From positions 744,001 through 808,000 of the forward strand of contig CBDDKR010000002.1 of the NCBI GenBank assembly GCA_965230345.1: a stretch of DNA of 64,000 nucleotides. The letters run 5' to 3'. Shown here one piece after another: positions 1 through 10,118 of the stretch. Position 1 is the stretch's first letter. Every line of letters starts with the position of its first letter. Below the pieces are notes generated by a model, which did not search any database, was not told the origin of the DNA, and saw only the letters and a list, made by a program, of their open reading frames with translations. The stretch comes from JADKBO01 sp965230345 (lineage in GTDB: Bacteria; Bacteroidota; Bacteroidia; Chitinophagales; Saprospiraceae). A program made the translations under genes and the position numbers.

Positions 1-2
1 AA

Positions 3-3000
3 GTTATCGATGTAGAAAATCCTATTGGTCCAAATGGTCAAACCACATTTACAAACGTGTTCCGCGGTTGGATTACCAATGGACGGTATGAAGATATTCC
101 GGGTAATGGATCGTTCCATGGATGGGAAAAAATTACCATACCACCATCCGTAAAAGACCTAAACAATCTGCACATGATTGCATTTGTTACAGATCTTGAT
201 GGTAAGGTATTGGATTGTACAAGTATTGATGCTGGAGAAGCACCTTCTTATTCGCTAAAACATACAAATCTTACAGAGTCTCAATCCACAGTTTGTGATT
301 CTATAGTAGTCCCAAGAATAAGAATTAAAAACACTGGTGTCCATACCATAGAAGGTGTTGCTATAAAAACTCAAATTGGTGACAGTGTTTACATCGATTT
401 TCGATATGATGATATCAAGCCTGCTCAGGAAGCTGTGTATGTACTCGATGAAAGGGAAATACTATTGCCAAGAGGAACTCACTTCATTGATGTCTCCGTG
501 GACTATATTCTAAACTCACCGACTAGAGGAGATATTTCTGCCACCAATGGACCAATAAGATATCTTGTGGGAAGAGCATACAATTGGGAAAACATTGATT
601 TTGAATCCATGTCTGATGATAGTTTTGGACCAATAATTGTAAGGTCAAAAGTGAATGCTGCACTCAAAATTGTTTCAGCCGAAGACGTTGGTGGAAATGA
701 ACCCATTGGAGCATACGGCTTATCCGACCATGCATTAATGGTAGATTGTTGGACATGGCCTTGGGATGACGAAGATGCTGGAAATGTTTTTCTGGTGGAT
801 AACAAAAATTTCGCTTATCTATATTTTGATCATTTTCCCATAAATCATATCAAACAGCCTGTACTAAAATTTGACGTCGCCTCTGCAAATAAACCGAACC
901 ATAAGTGTATTGAAGTCGCAGGAAGTCCATTTACCTGTACAAGAAATCCCATTAAACTTAAAACTCTAACTGGTAACAATATATTATCGACGACACCCAA
1001 TACGACTTCAAGATATGTACCCAAAGCGGAAGATTGGAGATCACATACTGTCGATCTATACCGATTAAAAGAAGGTCTACAAACCCACTTAAGACTTAAA
1101 TTCACCAATCATGTAGACTTTACCAAACCTAACGCTTTCTACATCGATAACATCAGAATTGAATCAAATGAAAAAATATGTTTGGATGATGATGTTATTC
1201 TAAAAACGCAATCCGAGGTGGATTCTTTTATCATCAAATACCCCGATTGTAACACGATCCAAGGAAGTCTTTGCATCGGCTTTTGCGATACAGACAGCCT
1301 ATCCAATATTCAAAACCTCAACGGCCTTAAAAACATCAATACCATTTACGGAGCTATAAAAATAATCAACAACCCATCTTTAGTCGATGTTGGTGGTCTC
1401 AGCAAATTAAGAGAAGTCTATGGCAGTACAGAAATAATCAATAATGACAACTTGGGTTCCCTTGAAGACATCAATACCGTTACGGCTTACGACATTACTG
1501 ATTACATCATTCAAGACAACGAAACCTTAGAATATGGACTTTCTTTAAATGCTCCAAATATTCTTGGGTCTGTTATAATTACAAATAATCCTAGTTTGAA
1601 AAGGCTTCCATTTACACCTATTCAAATAGAAAATGATTATATCATATCAAACAATCCATTGCTTTGGGGATTTAGTACGGATAATCCGCTTGAAAAGATC
1701 GGTGGTGATTTGGTCATTGAAGGAAATCAAAGTTGGGTATCATTAAGGGGTTTTAATAATATAAAAAGATTAGAAGGAAACCTCATTATCAAAAACAACA
1801 ACATTACTAGTTTGTATGGATTACATCAAATTGACACGATAAAAGGAAATATAGTTCTTCAAAACAACCACCAAGTTGAAAATATAGGCTTCTTACGTCC
1901 AAATTGTGTTAATGGTAATATTCATATTGCAAACAACGATCGACTCATTAACATTTCTAGTCTAGAGAATATTAATTACGACAGCCTTGGAAGTCGAAAC
2001 CTAACTTCTATAGATTTTGAACTGAGCGATAATGACAGTTTGCAAATCTGTGATAATGCCCTAGTTTGTAAATTGGTGATTGACAATAACAAGGATTATA
2101 TCATTAATGGAAATGGTCAAAATTGTCGAAATAAACTACAAGTCTTGAACTCCTGCAACGGTATAAGTAATGATATATGTTATTCTGGAGATCAAATTTT
2201 ACACAACCAAGAAGCTGTTGATAGCTTTATCATAAAGTACCCTTTTTGCAATATCATTGATGGAAATCTATGCATTGGTTGTGACGATAATCTAACATCA
2301 GATATTACTGACTTGAGCGCATTCGTTAATATCGATACCATTCTTGGGTCACTAACCATAGACCACAACAACATGGTTGATTTAGAAGGATTAAAGAATC
2401 TTAAGTACGTCAAAAAAGGCATAATTATATCCAATAACCAAAGTCTAGTCGAATGCAATCTTTTCACAGAATCATCTTTGAATGAAACAGGAGAAATCAC
2501 TATTACGAAAAACCTAAAACTCTCCAATTTTCTACCAATACAAATCAATACCATTAAGGGCTCCGTAAATATTTCCAACAATCCTGAACTGAAAGAATTT
2601 CCAATTACGGCTAACGAAATCCAAGGAGATTTAATAATTAAGGGCAATCAAAACCTCAATAATCTTACTAATGATTATCCCTTATCAGTATTATTAGGTA
2701 ATCTGGAATTGAGCGACCTACCTCAATGGACAGACCTGAGAGGATTTATCAACATTAACAAAATCAATAATAGTCTTATTATATCCAAATGTGGCATCAA
2801 TACCCTTCTTGGTCTTCAAAATTTGAAGGAAATCGAAGGCAATATGATTCTATCCGAAAACTATAAATTGCTGAACCTAAATAACCTTTCAAAATTAGTC
2901 TCTGTTAAAGGAGGAATTTCCATAAGTGACAATTCACAATTAATCCACATTCAGGACATTGATGATCTTAATTACGATCTAATTGGAACGAACAGTACAT

Positions 3001-3407
3001 TGAACACAGATTTTACCTTAACTAACAATGGAAAATTAAAGCATTGCAATACTCCCTTAGTATGTAAGATTATTAGTGAGAACGAAAAATCACACCATGT
3101 CGAAAACAATGGTGATGGTTGCAAAAACACCGATGAACTAAAGATAAGTTGTATGGTTAATACAGAAGACAATGCATCAAACCATACATATCTATTATCT
3201 CCGAATCCATTTAGCAACACCTTAAACCTTGTTCTTGAAAAACGAACTGATATCATCATCTCCAATGCGGAAGGAAAGAACTTGTACGAAGCAAATCTAC
3301 CCTCTGGTAATCATAGTATTGAATTGAATCATCTTACTCCTGGAATGTACTTTATTAAAATAGGAAGTGATCATTTCCATAAAATTATCAAGACATCTTC
3401 TTTCTAA
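3..3407 (+). CDS. Partial T9SS-exported protein with two receptor-L-like modules (5' end missing)
   Basis: The frame is open to the left edge, so the GTG at 57 is internal and the true start lies outside the window. The visible part begins with beta-rich sequence resembling the C-terminal part of Omp28-like or CARDB-like secreted proteins. Two homologous modules follow, at about nt 1200-2160 and 2200-3155. Each opens with DSFIIKYP.CN.I.G.LCIG and continues with short repeats of the type NN.SL..L..I...G, as in receptor-L (leucine-rich-like) domains. Each ends with a cysteine-containing segment. The last 75 residues (LSPNPFSNTLNL ... GMYFIKIGSDHFHKIIK) match a class A type IX sorting domain, so surface display or release is expected. 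Ligand and function are unknown. Confidence 0.85.
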   Translation, partial: VIDVENPIGPNGQTTFTNVFRGWITNGRYEDIPGNGSFHGWEKITIPPSVKDLNNLHMIAFVTDLDGKVLDCTSIDAGEAPSYSLKHTNLTESQSTVCDSIVVPRIRIKNTGVHTIEGVAIKTQIGDSVYIDFRYDDIKPAQEAVYVLDEREILLPRGTHFIDVSVDYILNSPTRGDISATNGPIRYLVGRAYNWENIDFESMSDDSFGPIIVRSKVNAALKIVSAEDVGGNEPIGAYGLSDHALMVDCWTWPWDDEDAGNVFLVDNKNFAYLYFDHFPINHIKQPVLKFDVASANKPNHKCIEVAGSPFTCTRNPIKLKTLTGNNILSTTPNTTSRYVPKAEDWRSHTVDLYRLKEGLQTHLRLKFTNHVDFTKPNAFYIDNIRIESNEKICLDDDVILKTQSEVDSFIIKYPDCNTIQGSLCIGFCDTDSLSNIQNLNGLKNINTIYGAIKIINNPSLVDVGGLSKLREVYGSTEIINNDNLGSLEDINTVTAYDITDYIIQDNETLEYGLSLNAPNILGSVIITNNPSLKRLPFTPIQIENDYIISNNPLLWGFSTDNPLEKIGGDLVIEGNQSWVSLRGFNNIKRLEGNLIIKNNNITSLYGLHQIDTIKGNIVLQNNHQVENIGFLRPNCVNGNIHIANNDRLINISSLENINYDSLGSRNLTSIDFELSDNDSLQICDNALVCKLVIDNNKDYIINGNGQNCRNKLQVLNSCNGISNDICYSGDQILHNQEAVDSFIIKYPFCNIIDGNLCIGCDDNLTSDITDLSAFVNIDTILGSLTIDHNNMVDLEGLKNLKYVKKGIIISNNQSLVECNLFTESSLNETGEITITKNLKLSNFLPIQINTIKGSVNISNNPELKEFPITANEIQGDLIIKGNQNLNNLTNDYPLSVLLGNLELSDLPQWTDLRGFININKINNSLIISKCGINTLLGLQNLKEIEGNMILSENYKLLNLNNLSKLVSVKGGISISDNSQLIHIQDIDDLNYDLIGTNSTLNTDFTLTNNGKLKHCNTPLVCKIISENEKSHHVENNGDGCKNTDELKISCMVNTEDNASNHTYLLSPNPFSNTLNLVLEKRTDIIISNAEGKNLYEANLPSGNHSIELNHLTPGMYFIKIGSDHFHKIIKTSSF

Positions 3408-3497
3408 AGAAACACATTCTGTACACTTAAGATTAAATAGATGTTGTCAAATTAAGCTCATATAGATGTAGGTACATAACTAATAATACAGATCTTG

Positions 3498-4565
3498 TTA
3501 TACTTCAAATTCCAATAACTTTGATTTTATCATTGTATCAAATTCTTCTTTCTGATCAAATAATATTTCTACATGTAAGGGAAGAACGTAGATTGGAATT
3601 TTCTCATCATACAATCTTTGACGATGTACATCTAGACGCATGGCATCTTTTTCAGTTGTAAGAATGAATTTTTTATTAGCTGATCGCTCTCGGAATACTT
3701 TAATGATGTATTCTATATCTCTATCCGTATAGTTGTGGTGATCTTCATACTCCATTTTAGTATATGAACCTACTTGTTCACTTACATAGGATACGAGATA
3801 ATTGGTATTGGCAATAGCACTTAGTAAGACTACGTCATGTTCTTTATCCAATCTTACTCTGCTCCTAGGATAATAAAAACTATAAGGGTTTTCATATACA
3901 TACTTACTGAAGAAAACCTGCTGGTGCTCTTGTGGATTGATCTCTTTGATTAAGGCAGTTCGTTGCTTTTCATCAATGTTGCTTGGGCACTTCGTTACAA
4001 TGATAACATCTGCTCGTTCATACGAAGACTTCCACTCACGTAATCGCCCCATTGGTAACATAAAGTCCCGAGTAAAAGGATGTTCGTATGGTGTAAGCAA
4101 AACATTGATAAATGGCTGAACAGATCTATGCTGAAAAGCATCGTCTAATAAAATGACCTGTGTTTCTGGGTGTTGACCTACAACTCTTGGTATAGCAAAA
4201 CTTCGACTCTCTCCAATGGCCACTACTATTCCATTGTGTTTACGAGCATACATCAAAGGTTCGTCACCAGCTATTTTAGCCGTATCCTGTTTTTGAACAA
4301 ATCTAAACCCTTTGGTAATCCTGTTGTATCCCCTACTCAACGTGGCCACATTGATATAAGGATTAAGCAAGTTTATTAAATATTCCACATGTGGTGTTTT
4401 TCCAGCACCACCAATAGACAAATTGCCAACACTTATTGTCGGAACACTAAATTTATTGCTCTTAATTACTTCGGCATCATATAGCAAGTTCCGTGTTGCA
4501 ACAATAAGTCCATAAATAAGTGAAAACGGATACAACAGTACCCTTGCCACAAGATTTGGAGACAT
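3498..4565 (-). CDS. lpxK: Tetraacyldisaccharide 4'-kinase LpxK
   Basis: LpxK phosphorylates the 4' position of the lipid A disaccharide precursor at the inner membrane, late in the Raetz pathway. The 355-aa protein has the family's features: a hydrophobic N-terminal anchor (about residues 8-25), SVGNLSIGGAGKTP (P-loop, about residues 45-58), and LLDDAFQHR. Length is normal. Its ATG begins one base after the TAA of the protease gene upstream, so the two are probably cotranscribed and translationally coupled. The gene is convergent with the T9SS cargo gene to its left, and the 90 bp between them show no clear terminator. Confidence 0.95.
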   Translation of the reverse strand: MSPNLVARVLLYPFSLIYGLIVATRNLLYDAEVIKSNKFSVPTISVGNLSIGGAGKTPHVEYLINLLNPYINVATLSRGYNRITKGFRFVQKQDTAKIAGDEPLMYARKHNGIVVAIGESRSFAIPRVVGQHPETQVILLDDAFQHRSVQPFINVLLTPYEHPFTRDFMLPMGRLREWKSSYERADVIIVTKCPSNIDEKQRTALIKEINPQEHQQVFFSKYVYENPYSFYYPRSRVRLDKEHDVVLLSAIANTNYLVSYVSEQVGSYTKMEYEDHHNYTDRDIEYIIKVFRERSANKKFILTTEKDAMRLDVHRQRLYDEKIPIYVLPLHVEILFDQKEEFDTMIKSKLLEFEV

Positions 4566-4566
4566 A

Positions 4567-6222
4567 TTATTGATTTAGAATCTTCTTATATCGAGCTTCA
4601 TCCCTAAGCACTGCCACTGCTTCATCTACCTCAGCGTCATTTCTTAACCCAATTTGAGTTTTACCTTTTTGGTAGAAATACCTAGAAATTAGCTCCTTTT
4701 CGATTTCATTAACCAATTCGTCTTTGTATCGTTCAAAATCTGATGCTTTACTTTGTTGAAATGTCTTTCTAAGGGCTTTCAACTGTTGATTAACTGTTGG
4801 GTCGATTTTCTTATCTTCTTCAATTTCTGAAGCAAAATTATCAAATGCTTCTTCCCCATATGTTTTATAAGAGAAATCTGATTGTTGTACAAATTTTACA
4901 AATTCATCGTATTGATCAAAGTGAAATTCGACCAAATCAACTATAGAATCCTGACTCAATACATAATCGTTGGCATATTGAAATACCATATTCTGGTCAA
5001 GTAGTGATTGGACAAATGGAGAAAGTTCTTTCTTATCCAATTTGACATCTGGTGTAACTCCTCCTCCATCAAGTACTGGTCTTTTGTTCTTGGTCTTAAA
5101 CACACTTCTCTTATCATCCGGAATATCCACAGGTTTCCCATCTTCGTATTCTACACCTTGTATGCACCTACCACTAGGTATATAGTACTTTGAAGTTGTC
5201 ACTTTCACCCTGTTATTGTAACCGATATCGAATGTGTTTTGTACTAAACCCTTTCCAAATGAACGCTGTCCCAATATGACACCACGATCCAAGTCTTGAA
5301 TTACCCCAGATACGATCTCACTTGCCGATGCCGATCTCCCATTGATCAAAACAGCTACTGGTATTTCAATATCTACGGGTGGAACCATCGTTTTGAACGA
5401 TCGATCTTGGTCTCTTACCTTCCCTTTAGTTGTTACTATCTCTATATCCTTTTGAACAAATAGATTACAAATGGCAATGGCCTCCCTCAAAAGACCTCCT
5501 CCATTAAACCTAAGGTCGATGATTACTCCTTCGATATTGGGATTTTCTCTTTTTAACTTCTTTAATTCTTTGCTAATATTAGCTCCAGCATTTGCGGTAA
5601 ATGTGGTAAGATTAATATATCCCACATTATCTTTAACAAATCCAGCATAGGGCACATTAGGAATGTTTACCTCTCCTCGTTCTACCTCTATATCTTCAAC
5701 TTCGCCATTAGCCATTTTTTTCACCTTCAATCTCAATGGCGTACCTGCAATACCACGAATATTTCTTTCCATTTCTTCTTCGGTAAGTTCGGTTGTACTT
5801 GTCCCATTAATACTCAATATTTCATCACCTGCACGCAGGTTTGCACTATGAGCAGGACCACCTTCTAGGGGCGATTGAATAAACGTATTACTCCCAATTT
5901 TTACAACTTGGGCTCCGATTCCTTGATATTTGCTATCGTCAGAAATTCGGTACCGCTCTACCTGAGTTTCCGATATGTAATTTGTATATGGATCTAGTGA
6001 TTCCACCATGGCATCAATGCCCGTTCGCATCAACTCATTTGGATCCAATTCATCAACATAATTGCTATTAAGTTCTTTGTAGACATTGATAAAAATCTCA
6101 ATATTTTTAGAAATTTCGAAAAGCTTGTCTTTATCTGTTGTAGCAGCAATACCAAGTAGTATGACCATTACAAAAGCTCCTAATTTCATCCATTTCGACT
6201 TCATAATACTTTGTTTAGACAT
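4567..6222 (-). CDS. S41-family C-terminal processing peptidase (CtpA/Prc type)
   Basis: This is a periplasmic serine protease with a signal or anchor segment (KLGAFVMVILLGIAA), a PDZ domain (around GIGAQVVKIG ... GDEILSING) and the S41 catalytic core. The catalytic Ser is the middle one of SASAS in NGRSASASEIVSG, and the Lys lies 25 residues on in SFGKGLVQ. A helical C-terminal domain of about 170 residues follows. The open frame extends 25 codons upstream of 6222, but those residues do not look like a secretion signal. ATG at 6222 (MSKQSIMKSKW) or 6204 (MKSKWMKLG) is the probable start. A weak minus-strand box TATATTCG at 6238-6231 would favour 6204. Substrates are unknown. It precedes lpxK by one base. 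Confidence 0.92.
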   Translation of the reverse strand: MSKQSIMKSKWMKLGAFVMVILLGIAATTDKDKLFEISKNIEIFINVYKELNSNYVDELDPNELMRTGIDAMVESLDPYTNYISETQVERYRISDDSKYQGIGAQVVKIGSNTFIQSPLEGGPAHSANLRAGDEILSINGTSTTELTEEEMERNIRGIAGTPLRLKVKKMANGEVEDIEVERGEVNIPNVPYAGFVKDNVGYINLTTFTANAGANISKELKKLKRENPNIEGVIIDLRFNGGGLLREAIAICNLFVQKDIEIVTTKGKVRDQDRSFKTMVPPVDIEIPVAVLINGRSASASEIVSGVIQDLDRGVILGQRSFGKGLVQNTFDIGYNNRVKVTTSKYYIPSGRCIQGVEYEDGKPVDIPDDKRSVFKTKNKRPVLDGGGVTPDVKLDKKELSPFVQSLLDQNMVFQYANDYVLSQDSIVDLVEFHFDQYDEFVKFVQQSDFSYKTYGEEAFDNFASEIEEDKKIDPTVNQQLKALRKTFQQSKASDFERYKDELVNEIEKELISRYFYQKGKTQIGLRNDAEVDEAVAVLRDEARYKKILNQ

Positions 6223-6360
6223 AAGTGTAACGAATATAGGTAAAAATAGATTACTTAGCGATGCATTTTCTAGGCTGTGTAAGCCAGATAACAGCAATGC
6301 GACTAAGGCTCTTTCTTCATTATAGACTCCTTCTGGTGTCGTTTGTGAGAAAAATAGTGT

Positions 6361-7134
6361 TTACTCTTTTATAAACTCCATGATCAGTCTAAAGAGTTCT
6401 TGAGGTTTTTGAGCATGTACCCAGTGACCCGCACCTTCAACAGTCTGTAATGTGGATTGGCTAAACGTCTTTTTGATCATACCCCAATCTTCCTCTTGAA
6501 TATAATTAGAATCTCCTCCTCTTACAAATAGAGTCTCGACATCAATATCCTTAGAGACCAAGTCATTTCCTAGAATATTGAGATAAAACTGATGCAAAAG
6601 TTCAACATTCATCTTCCATCTATAACCTCCTTCTTTTTTCCTTTGCAAATTTTTTAATAAAAATTGAATTACGGCATCACCTTCGTTTAAATGGCTTCTT
6701 AAGTGTTCCATGACTTCATTGCGGCTCTCTGTCCAATCTAAATCAATAGACATTAGAGCCTCAAATATTGCACTATGGCCACCCTGATATGTTTTTGGTG
6801 CAATATCAACTACGACCATTTTATCAATAAGTTCTGGATACTCATCAGCCAACTTCATTACCGTTTTTCCCCCCATTGAATGTCCAACTAAAATACTGTC
6901 GTAAAGCCAATGACTTTCCAAAAACTGTTTTAAATCTTCTGCTAATATCTCGTATGAAAACTCCTCGGTAAAAGGAGACTTTCCATGATCCCTTTGATCG
7001 ACCAGATAGACCATATAACCTTCATTGGCTATCATTTTACCAAAGGTTTGCCAATTGTCCAACATGCCAAACAACCCATGTAAAAAAACAACAGGCTTAC
7101 CTTGTCCAAACGTTTTATAATTTAACTCAACCAT
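6361..7134 (-). CDS. Alpha/beta hydrolase, YbfF-like esterase family
   Basis: The 257-aa cytoplasmic alpha/beta hydrolase has the oxyanion strand VVFLHGLFGMLDNW (about residues 14-27), the nucleophile elbow VGHSMGGKT (Ser near residue 97) and the catalytic His in GAGHWVHAQKP near the C terminus. The acid is probably the Asp of FVRGGDSNYI. The architecture matches the YbfF/esterase group found widely in Bacteroidota. No signal peptide is present. The substrate cannot be told from sequence. It stands 138 bp upstream of the protease gene and may be transcribed alone or with it. Confidence 0.9.
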   Translation of the reverse strand: MVELNYKTFGQGKPVVFLHGLFGMLDNWQTFGKMIANEGYMVYLVDQRDHGKSPFTEEFSYEILAEDLKQFLESHWLYDSILVGHSMGGKTVMKLADEYPELIDKMVVVDIAPKTYQGGHSAIFEALMSIDLDWTESRNEVMEHLRSHLNEGDAVIQFLLKNLQRKKEGGYRWKMNVELLHQFYLNILGNDLVSKDIDVETLFVRGGDSNYIQEEDWGMIKKTFSQSTLQTVEGAGHWVHAQKPQELFRLIMEFIKE

Positions 7135-7322
7135 TTTCTATATTCCTTCTATACAAAACAAAGAAGCGTATCAAAAGTTGTTTGTTCATTACATCTGATA
7201 TTCCAGAATTCTTTAGTCACCATTAGCAGAGATCTCGATCTGGCCTACTTCTACGTAAGCACTTACACCCTATGCCTCTAACAACTTTTCAAAGTTCACT
7301 TCTCAATTAATTCATAACTAAA

Positions 7323-7350
7323 AAAGGGAGAGAATTTCTTCTCTCCCTTT
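7323..7350 (-). terminator. Bidirectional-looking hairpin terminator after the TPR gene
   Basis: A perfect 12-bp inverted repeat (AAAGGGAGAGAA, loop TTTC, TTCTCTCCCTTT) lies 20 bp beyond the stop of the TPR gene. The A/T flanks give a U-tract on either strand. It is well placed to end the purH-coaX-barrel-TPR transcript before the hydrolase gene. Confidence 0.8.
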
Positions 7351-7369
7351 GATATCATCTATTCCTTTA

Positions 7370-8767
7370 CTAGTATCTTACTGTTACAGTTTCTCCTATC
7401 CAACAGCCCACTTTCTGTTTATCACCCTCTTTTACTCCCATCATAAATCCTGCTTCCTTGTCTGGTTTACTTCTACTGTAGTTTGCAATACGCTTGTTCG
7501 CTTCTTTAGCCAATTCAGGATCAATCTTTTTGCCATAAGAATATTTGTCTATGGCCGCTAAAATAGCCAATCTCTGATTCCAAGAATCACCACAGTTTCT
7601 TGATCCTTTAGCATACATATCTCCTATCAATAAATATGGTCTTCCCCAATTTGGTCTTAATTTCGCAGCTTCTAACGCAGCTGATCTAGCAGCAGAGTAC
7701 GAGCTCAACTTTCTAAATAAAATAGACGCCTTTGAGAAAAGATATTGTGCTTTTCTTTCGTTATCCGTCTCAGCTTCAATTACTTCATCGTATTTATCAA
7801 CTGCTTCTCTATACTTTCCTTCATCATAAAGCTTTTTCGCAACTGACGCAGGGTTGTTTGCTTCAAATTCAGCTTTTTTCTGTGCATTATATTCTTCTGC
7901 ATATTTCGCCCACTTTTCTTCTAGCTCTACTAAGAATTCATCGTCTTCTGGACAACCTTTTTTCTTTAAGGTCAAAATGATCTTTTTGATTACTTCTGGA
8001 TTCTCAGGATCACTTTCGTAATCAGGTTGCATTTTTTCTTTGAAGTAAGAACAATCAAAAATAGAGTCTTCCACCGTTGCAAACGTACCATTCATGTTTT
8101 GCTTTGCTTGTAAGAAGTATTCTGATAAATGATCTTCTTTGTTGATGTTATGGTCTGCAATTTCATTCAGTTGCTTATATAACCCTACTGCTTTTTCTTT
8201 TTCCATTCTACCTTTCTGAATATTGTAAGCAACTATTGATGCCGCAGGAGCAAAAATGACATATTCATTGTCCAATCCACCATGTTCTATGGCTTTCTCA
8301 ATAGCTTCTAAAGTCTTACTATACACCTCGTTATACACGTAGAACATATCAAAAGCCTTTCTACCATATGCAAAGCCGATTTTCTTATCCCTACAATCTT
8401 CTCCTTTACAAGTTAACCCACCTGATTCATAACAACCTATCATTTGATCGTAAATACCCAATGCTCTTGCTTTTAGTGCATCTTTTTCTTCTTTGGTACT
8501 GGCAGCTTTGAACTTTTCATTCAGGATTTTAATACCCTCCAAATATTGGGCGATTCTTTTACCATCTGCAGCTGGTGCAACGGTAAATACCTTATCCCAG
8601 TATTCGTAAGCTGTATCAAAATTACCATTTTCCAATTCTGTTTGATACAATACGTGGTATTCCTCTAATTCATCCTTATTCGGAGCTTCATTCCAGTTTT
8701 CACATTGTGCCACGCCATTGATTGCCATAGCAAAGACACCAAGTAATAATAATGCGATTCTGTTCAT
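7370..8767 (-). CDS. Secreted tetratricopeptide-repeat protein
   Basis: The 465-aa protein has a signal peptide (MNRIALLLLGVFAMAINGVAQC) followed by Glu/Lys-rich helical repeats. The clearest TPR units are at about residues 315-420 (AKKLYDEGKYREAVDKYDEV, then AQYLFSKASILFRKLSSYSA, then RPYLLIGDMYAKG). A conserved-looking tail (VGCWIGETVTVRY) closes the protein. Such TPR proteins are common at this position in Bacteroidota, downstream of coaX and a barrel protein, and are assumed periplasmic. No enzymatic motif is visible. It starts 19 bp after the barrel gene and is followed by a strong terminator, so it is the last gene of the operon. Confidence 0.85.
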   Translation of the reverse strand: MNRIALLLLGVFAMAINGVAQCENWNEAPNKDELEEYHVLYQTELENGNFDTAYEYWDKVFTVAPAADGKRIAQYLEGIKILNEKFKAASTKEEKDALKARALGIYDQMIGCYESGGLTCKGEDCRDKKIGFAYGRKAFDMFYVYNEVYSKTLEAIEKAIEHGGLDNEYVIFAPAASIVAYNIQKGRMEKEKAVGLYKQLNEIADHNINKEDHLSEYFLQAKQNMNGTFATVEDSIFDCSYFKEKMQPDYESDPENPEVIKKIILTLKKKGCPEDDEFLVELEEKWAKYAEEYNAQKKAEFEANNPASVAKKLYDEGKYREAVDKYDEVIEAETDNERKAQYLFSKASILFRKLSSYSAARSAALEAAKLRPNWGRPYLLIGDMYAKGSRNCGDSWNQRLAILAAIDKYSYGKKIDPELAKEANKRIANYSRSKPDKEAGFMMGVKEGDKQKVGCWIGETVTVRY

Positions 8768-8786
8768 AGTTTATCTAATAATGTGA

Positions 8787-10118
8787 TTAATTATACTTTC
8801 TCTTTATAAACCAACCTTCGTCATTAAATGTAAATCCAAAGTTGATTTTTATGTAGTTCTCTTCAATTACAGTGCCACTTCCTCTTTGTCCAATATCTAC
8901 TCCTAAACTTGCTCTAGATCCTTTTCTCTGGAAGTTAAATGGAAGCCCTAATCCCATGGTTATTCCATATTGATCAATGCCTTTACCTTCTACTTCTCTA
9001 GGATCTTGTTTATAGTAAAATCCCATCCTATACGTCATTCGCTTAAGGTAGTTATTGTACGATTTATAATCAGGACGATAGAATCCTCCAAATGATACAC
9101 TCATCGAATTTCTTAACTCATTTTTAACTTCACCTTTAAGCTCATGATAATAGTTTGACCAAGCAGATGTGCTCCAATCTACACCAACTCCCCATTTATT
9201 TCCTTTGACATAATTGACCCCCAATCCAAATGTTCCAGGAATGAATCCACTGGCAGAAGTATCCAACTGGTATAACACCGTATCTCTAATAATTCCACTT
9301 CCAGAGATTAACTGTTCGCCATAGGCCGTCTTATCACCAACGGCTCTGAATTTACTTCCACCGTCATATCGAACACCCAAGGTGATTTTACCTAACTTAT
9401 CCAGACTTACTTTTTCCTTATCTCCCAATGTGCGAGAATAAATCAATCCGAAACTATAGGTAAATGCTTTTATAAAATAAGAATCCTCAAATACATCTGA
9501 GAATGAATATTCTTTTTCATTAAATACTACCGTTCTGCCATATGAAGTATTACCAAAAAGATAGCCCAATTTTACTCCAAAAGAGTATTCCTTATATTTT
9601 ACTCCATTAGACCATGCAAATTCATAAGTACCTCCGTCTCCTTTATAGTTACGAGTATAGACACCTAGTTGATCCGTAGAATCAACAGAAGTAATATTGT
9701 AACCCACGGTAGAATTTCGAGTTAGGTTAAATCCCATACCAAATTTCAACTTTCTTACCTTATCCTCAAAAATATCATTTATAGGATTGAATAAAGGGAA
9801 AGCGATTCCTAGGTAGTTGAATTTACCTCCCCATTGATTGGTTTCATTTGTACCATCCGAAAGGCTAACATTCGATGCATCCACACCGACTTCGTATGCC
9901 GTACTTACCAAATAAGGCAAACTAGCAGGATTTACACTATTAATTTGGTTTGATCCTAACCATGAATTTCCTAAGCCACCCATCTGCCTAATGCTCATAT
10001 AATCCCTCTCATGGATATCACCTAATCCAAACCTAGAATAAGGCGAATTCAAAATGTTTTGACCCTCAGAGACAAATGAACAAAAAGCAAGTATTACTAT
10101 TATGTAAGTTCTAATCAT
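8787..10118 (-). CDS. Outer membrane beta-barrel protein
   Basis: The 443-aa protein has a signal peptide (MIRTYIIVILAFCSFVSEGQ). It has alternating amphipathic strands throughout and ends on an aromatic-rich strand, as outer membrane barrels do. The mature N terminus (NILNSPYSRFGLGDI ... NQINSVNPASL) is typical of Bacteroidota FadL/PorV-like barrels that follow coaX. The transported substrate is not evident. Its start overlaps the 3' end of coaX by 8 bp, so translation is probably coupled. Confidence 0.85.
   Translation of the reverse strand: MIRTYIIVILAFCSFVSEGQNILNSPYSRFGLGDIHERDYMSIRQMGGLGNSWLGSNQINSVNPASLPYLVSTAYEVGVDASNVSLSDGTNETNQWGGKFNYLGIAFPLFNPINDIFEDKVRKLKFGMGFNLTRNSTVGYNITSVDSTDQLGVYTRNYKGDGGTYEFAWSNGVKYKEYSFGVKLGYLFGNTSYGRTVVFNEKEYSFSDVFEDSYFIKAFTYSFGLIYSRTLGDKEKVSLDKLGKITLGVRYDGGSKFRAVGDKTAYGEQLISGSGIIRDTVLYQLDTSASGFIPGTFGLGVNYVKGNKWGVGVDWSTSAWSNYYHELKGEVKNELRNSMSVSFGGFYRPDYKSYNNYLKRMTYRMGFYYKQDPREVEGKGIDQYGITMGLGLPFNFQRKGSRASLGVDIGQRGSGTVIEENYIKINFGFTFNDEGWFIKRKYN

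Noticed and set aside
57..57. GTG at 57 as the start of the first gene
   Set aside because: The frame is open to the window edge with coding-like residues before it, so the gene is truncated by the window.
2192..2647. 151-codon minus-strand open frame inside the T9SS cargo gene
   Set aside because: It lies wholly antisense to a clearly coding, repeat-bearing frame, has no recognisable domain or promoter, and reflects codon bias of the opposite strand. The same applies to the antisense frames at 503-805 and 845-1108.
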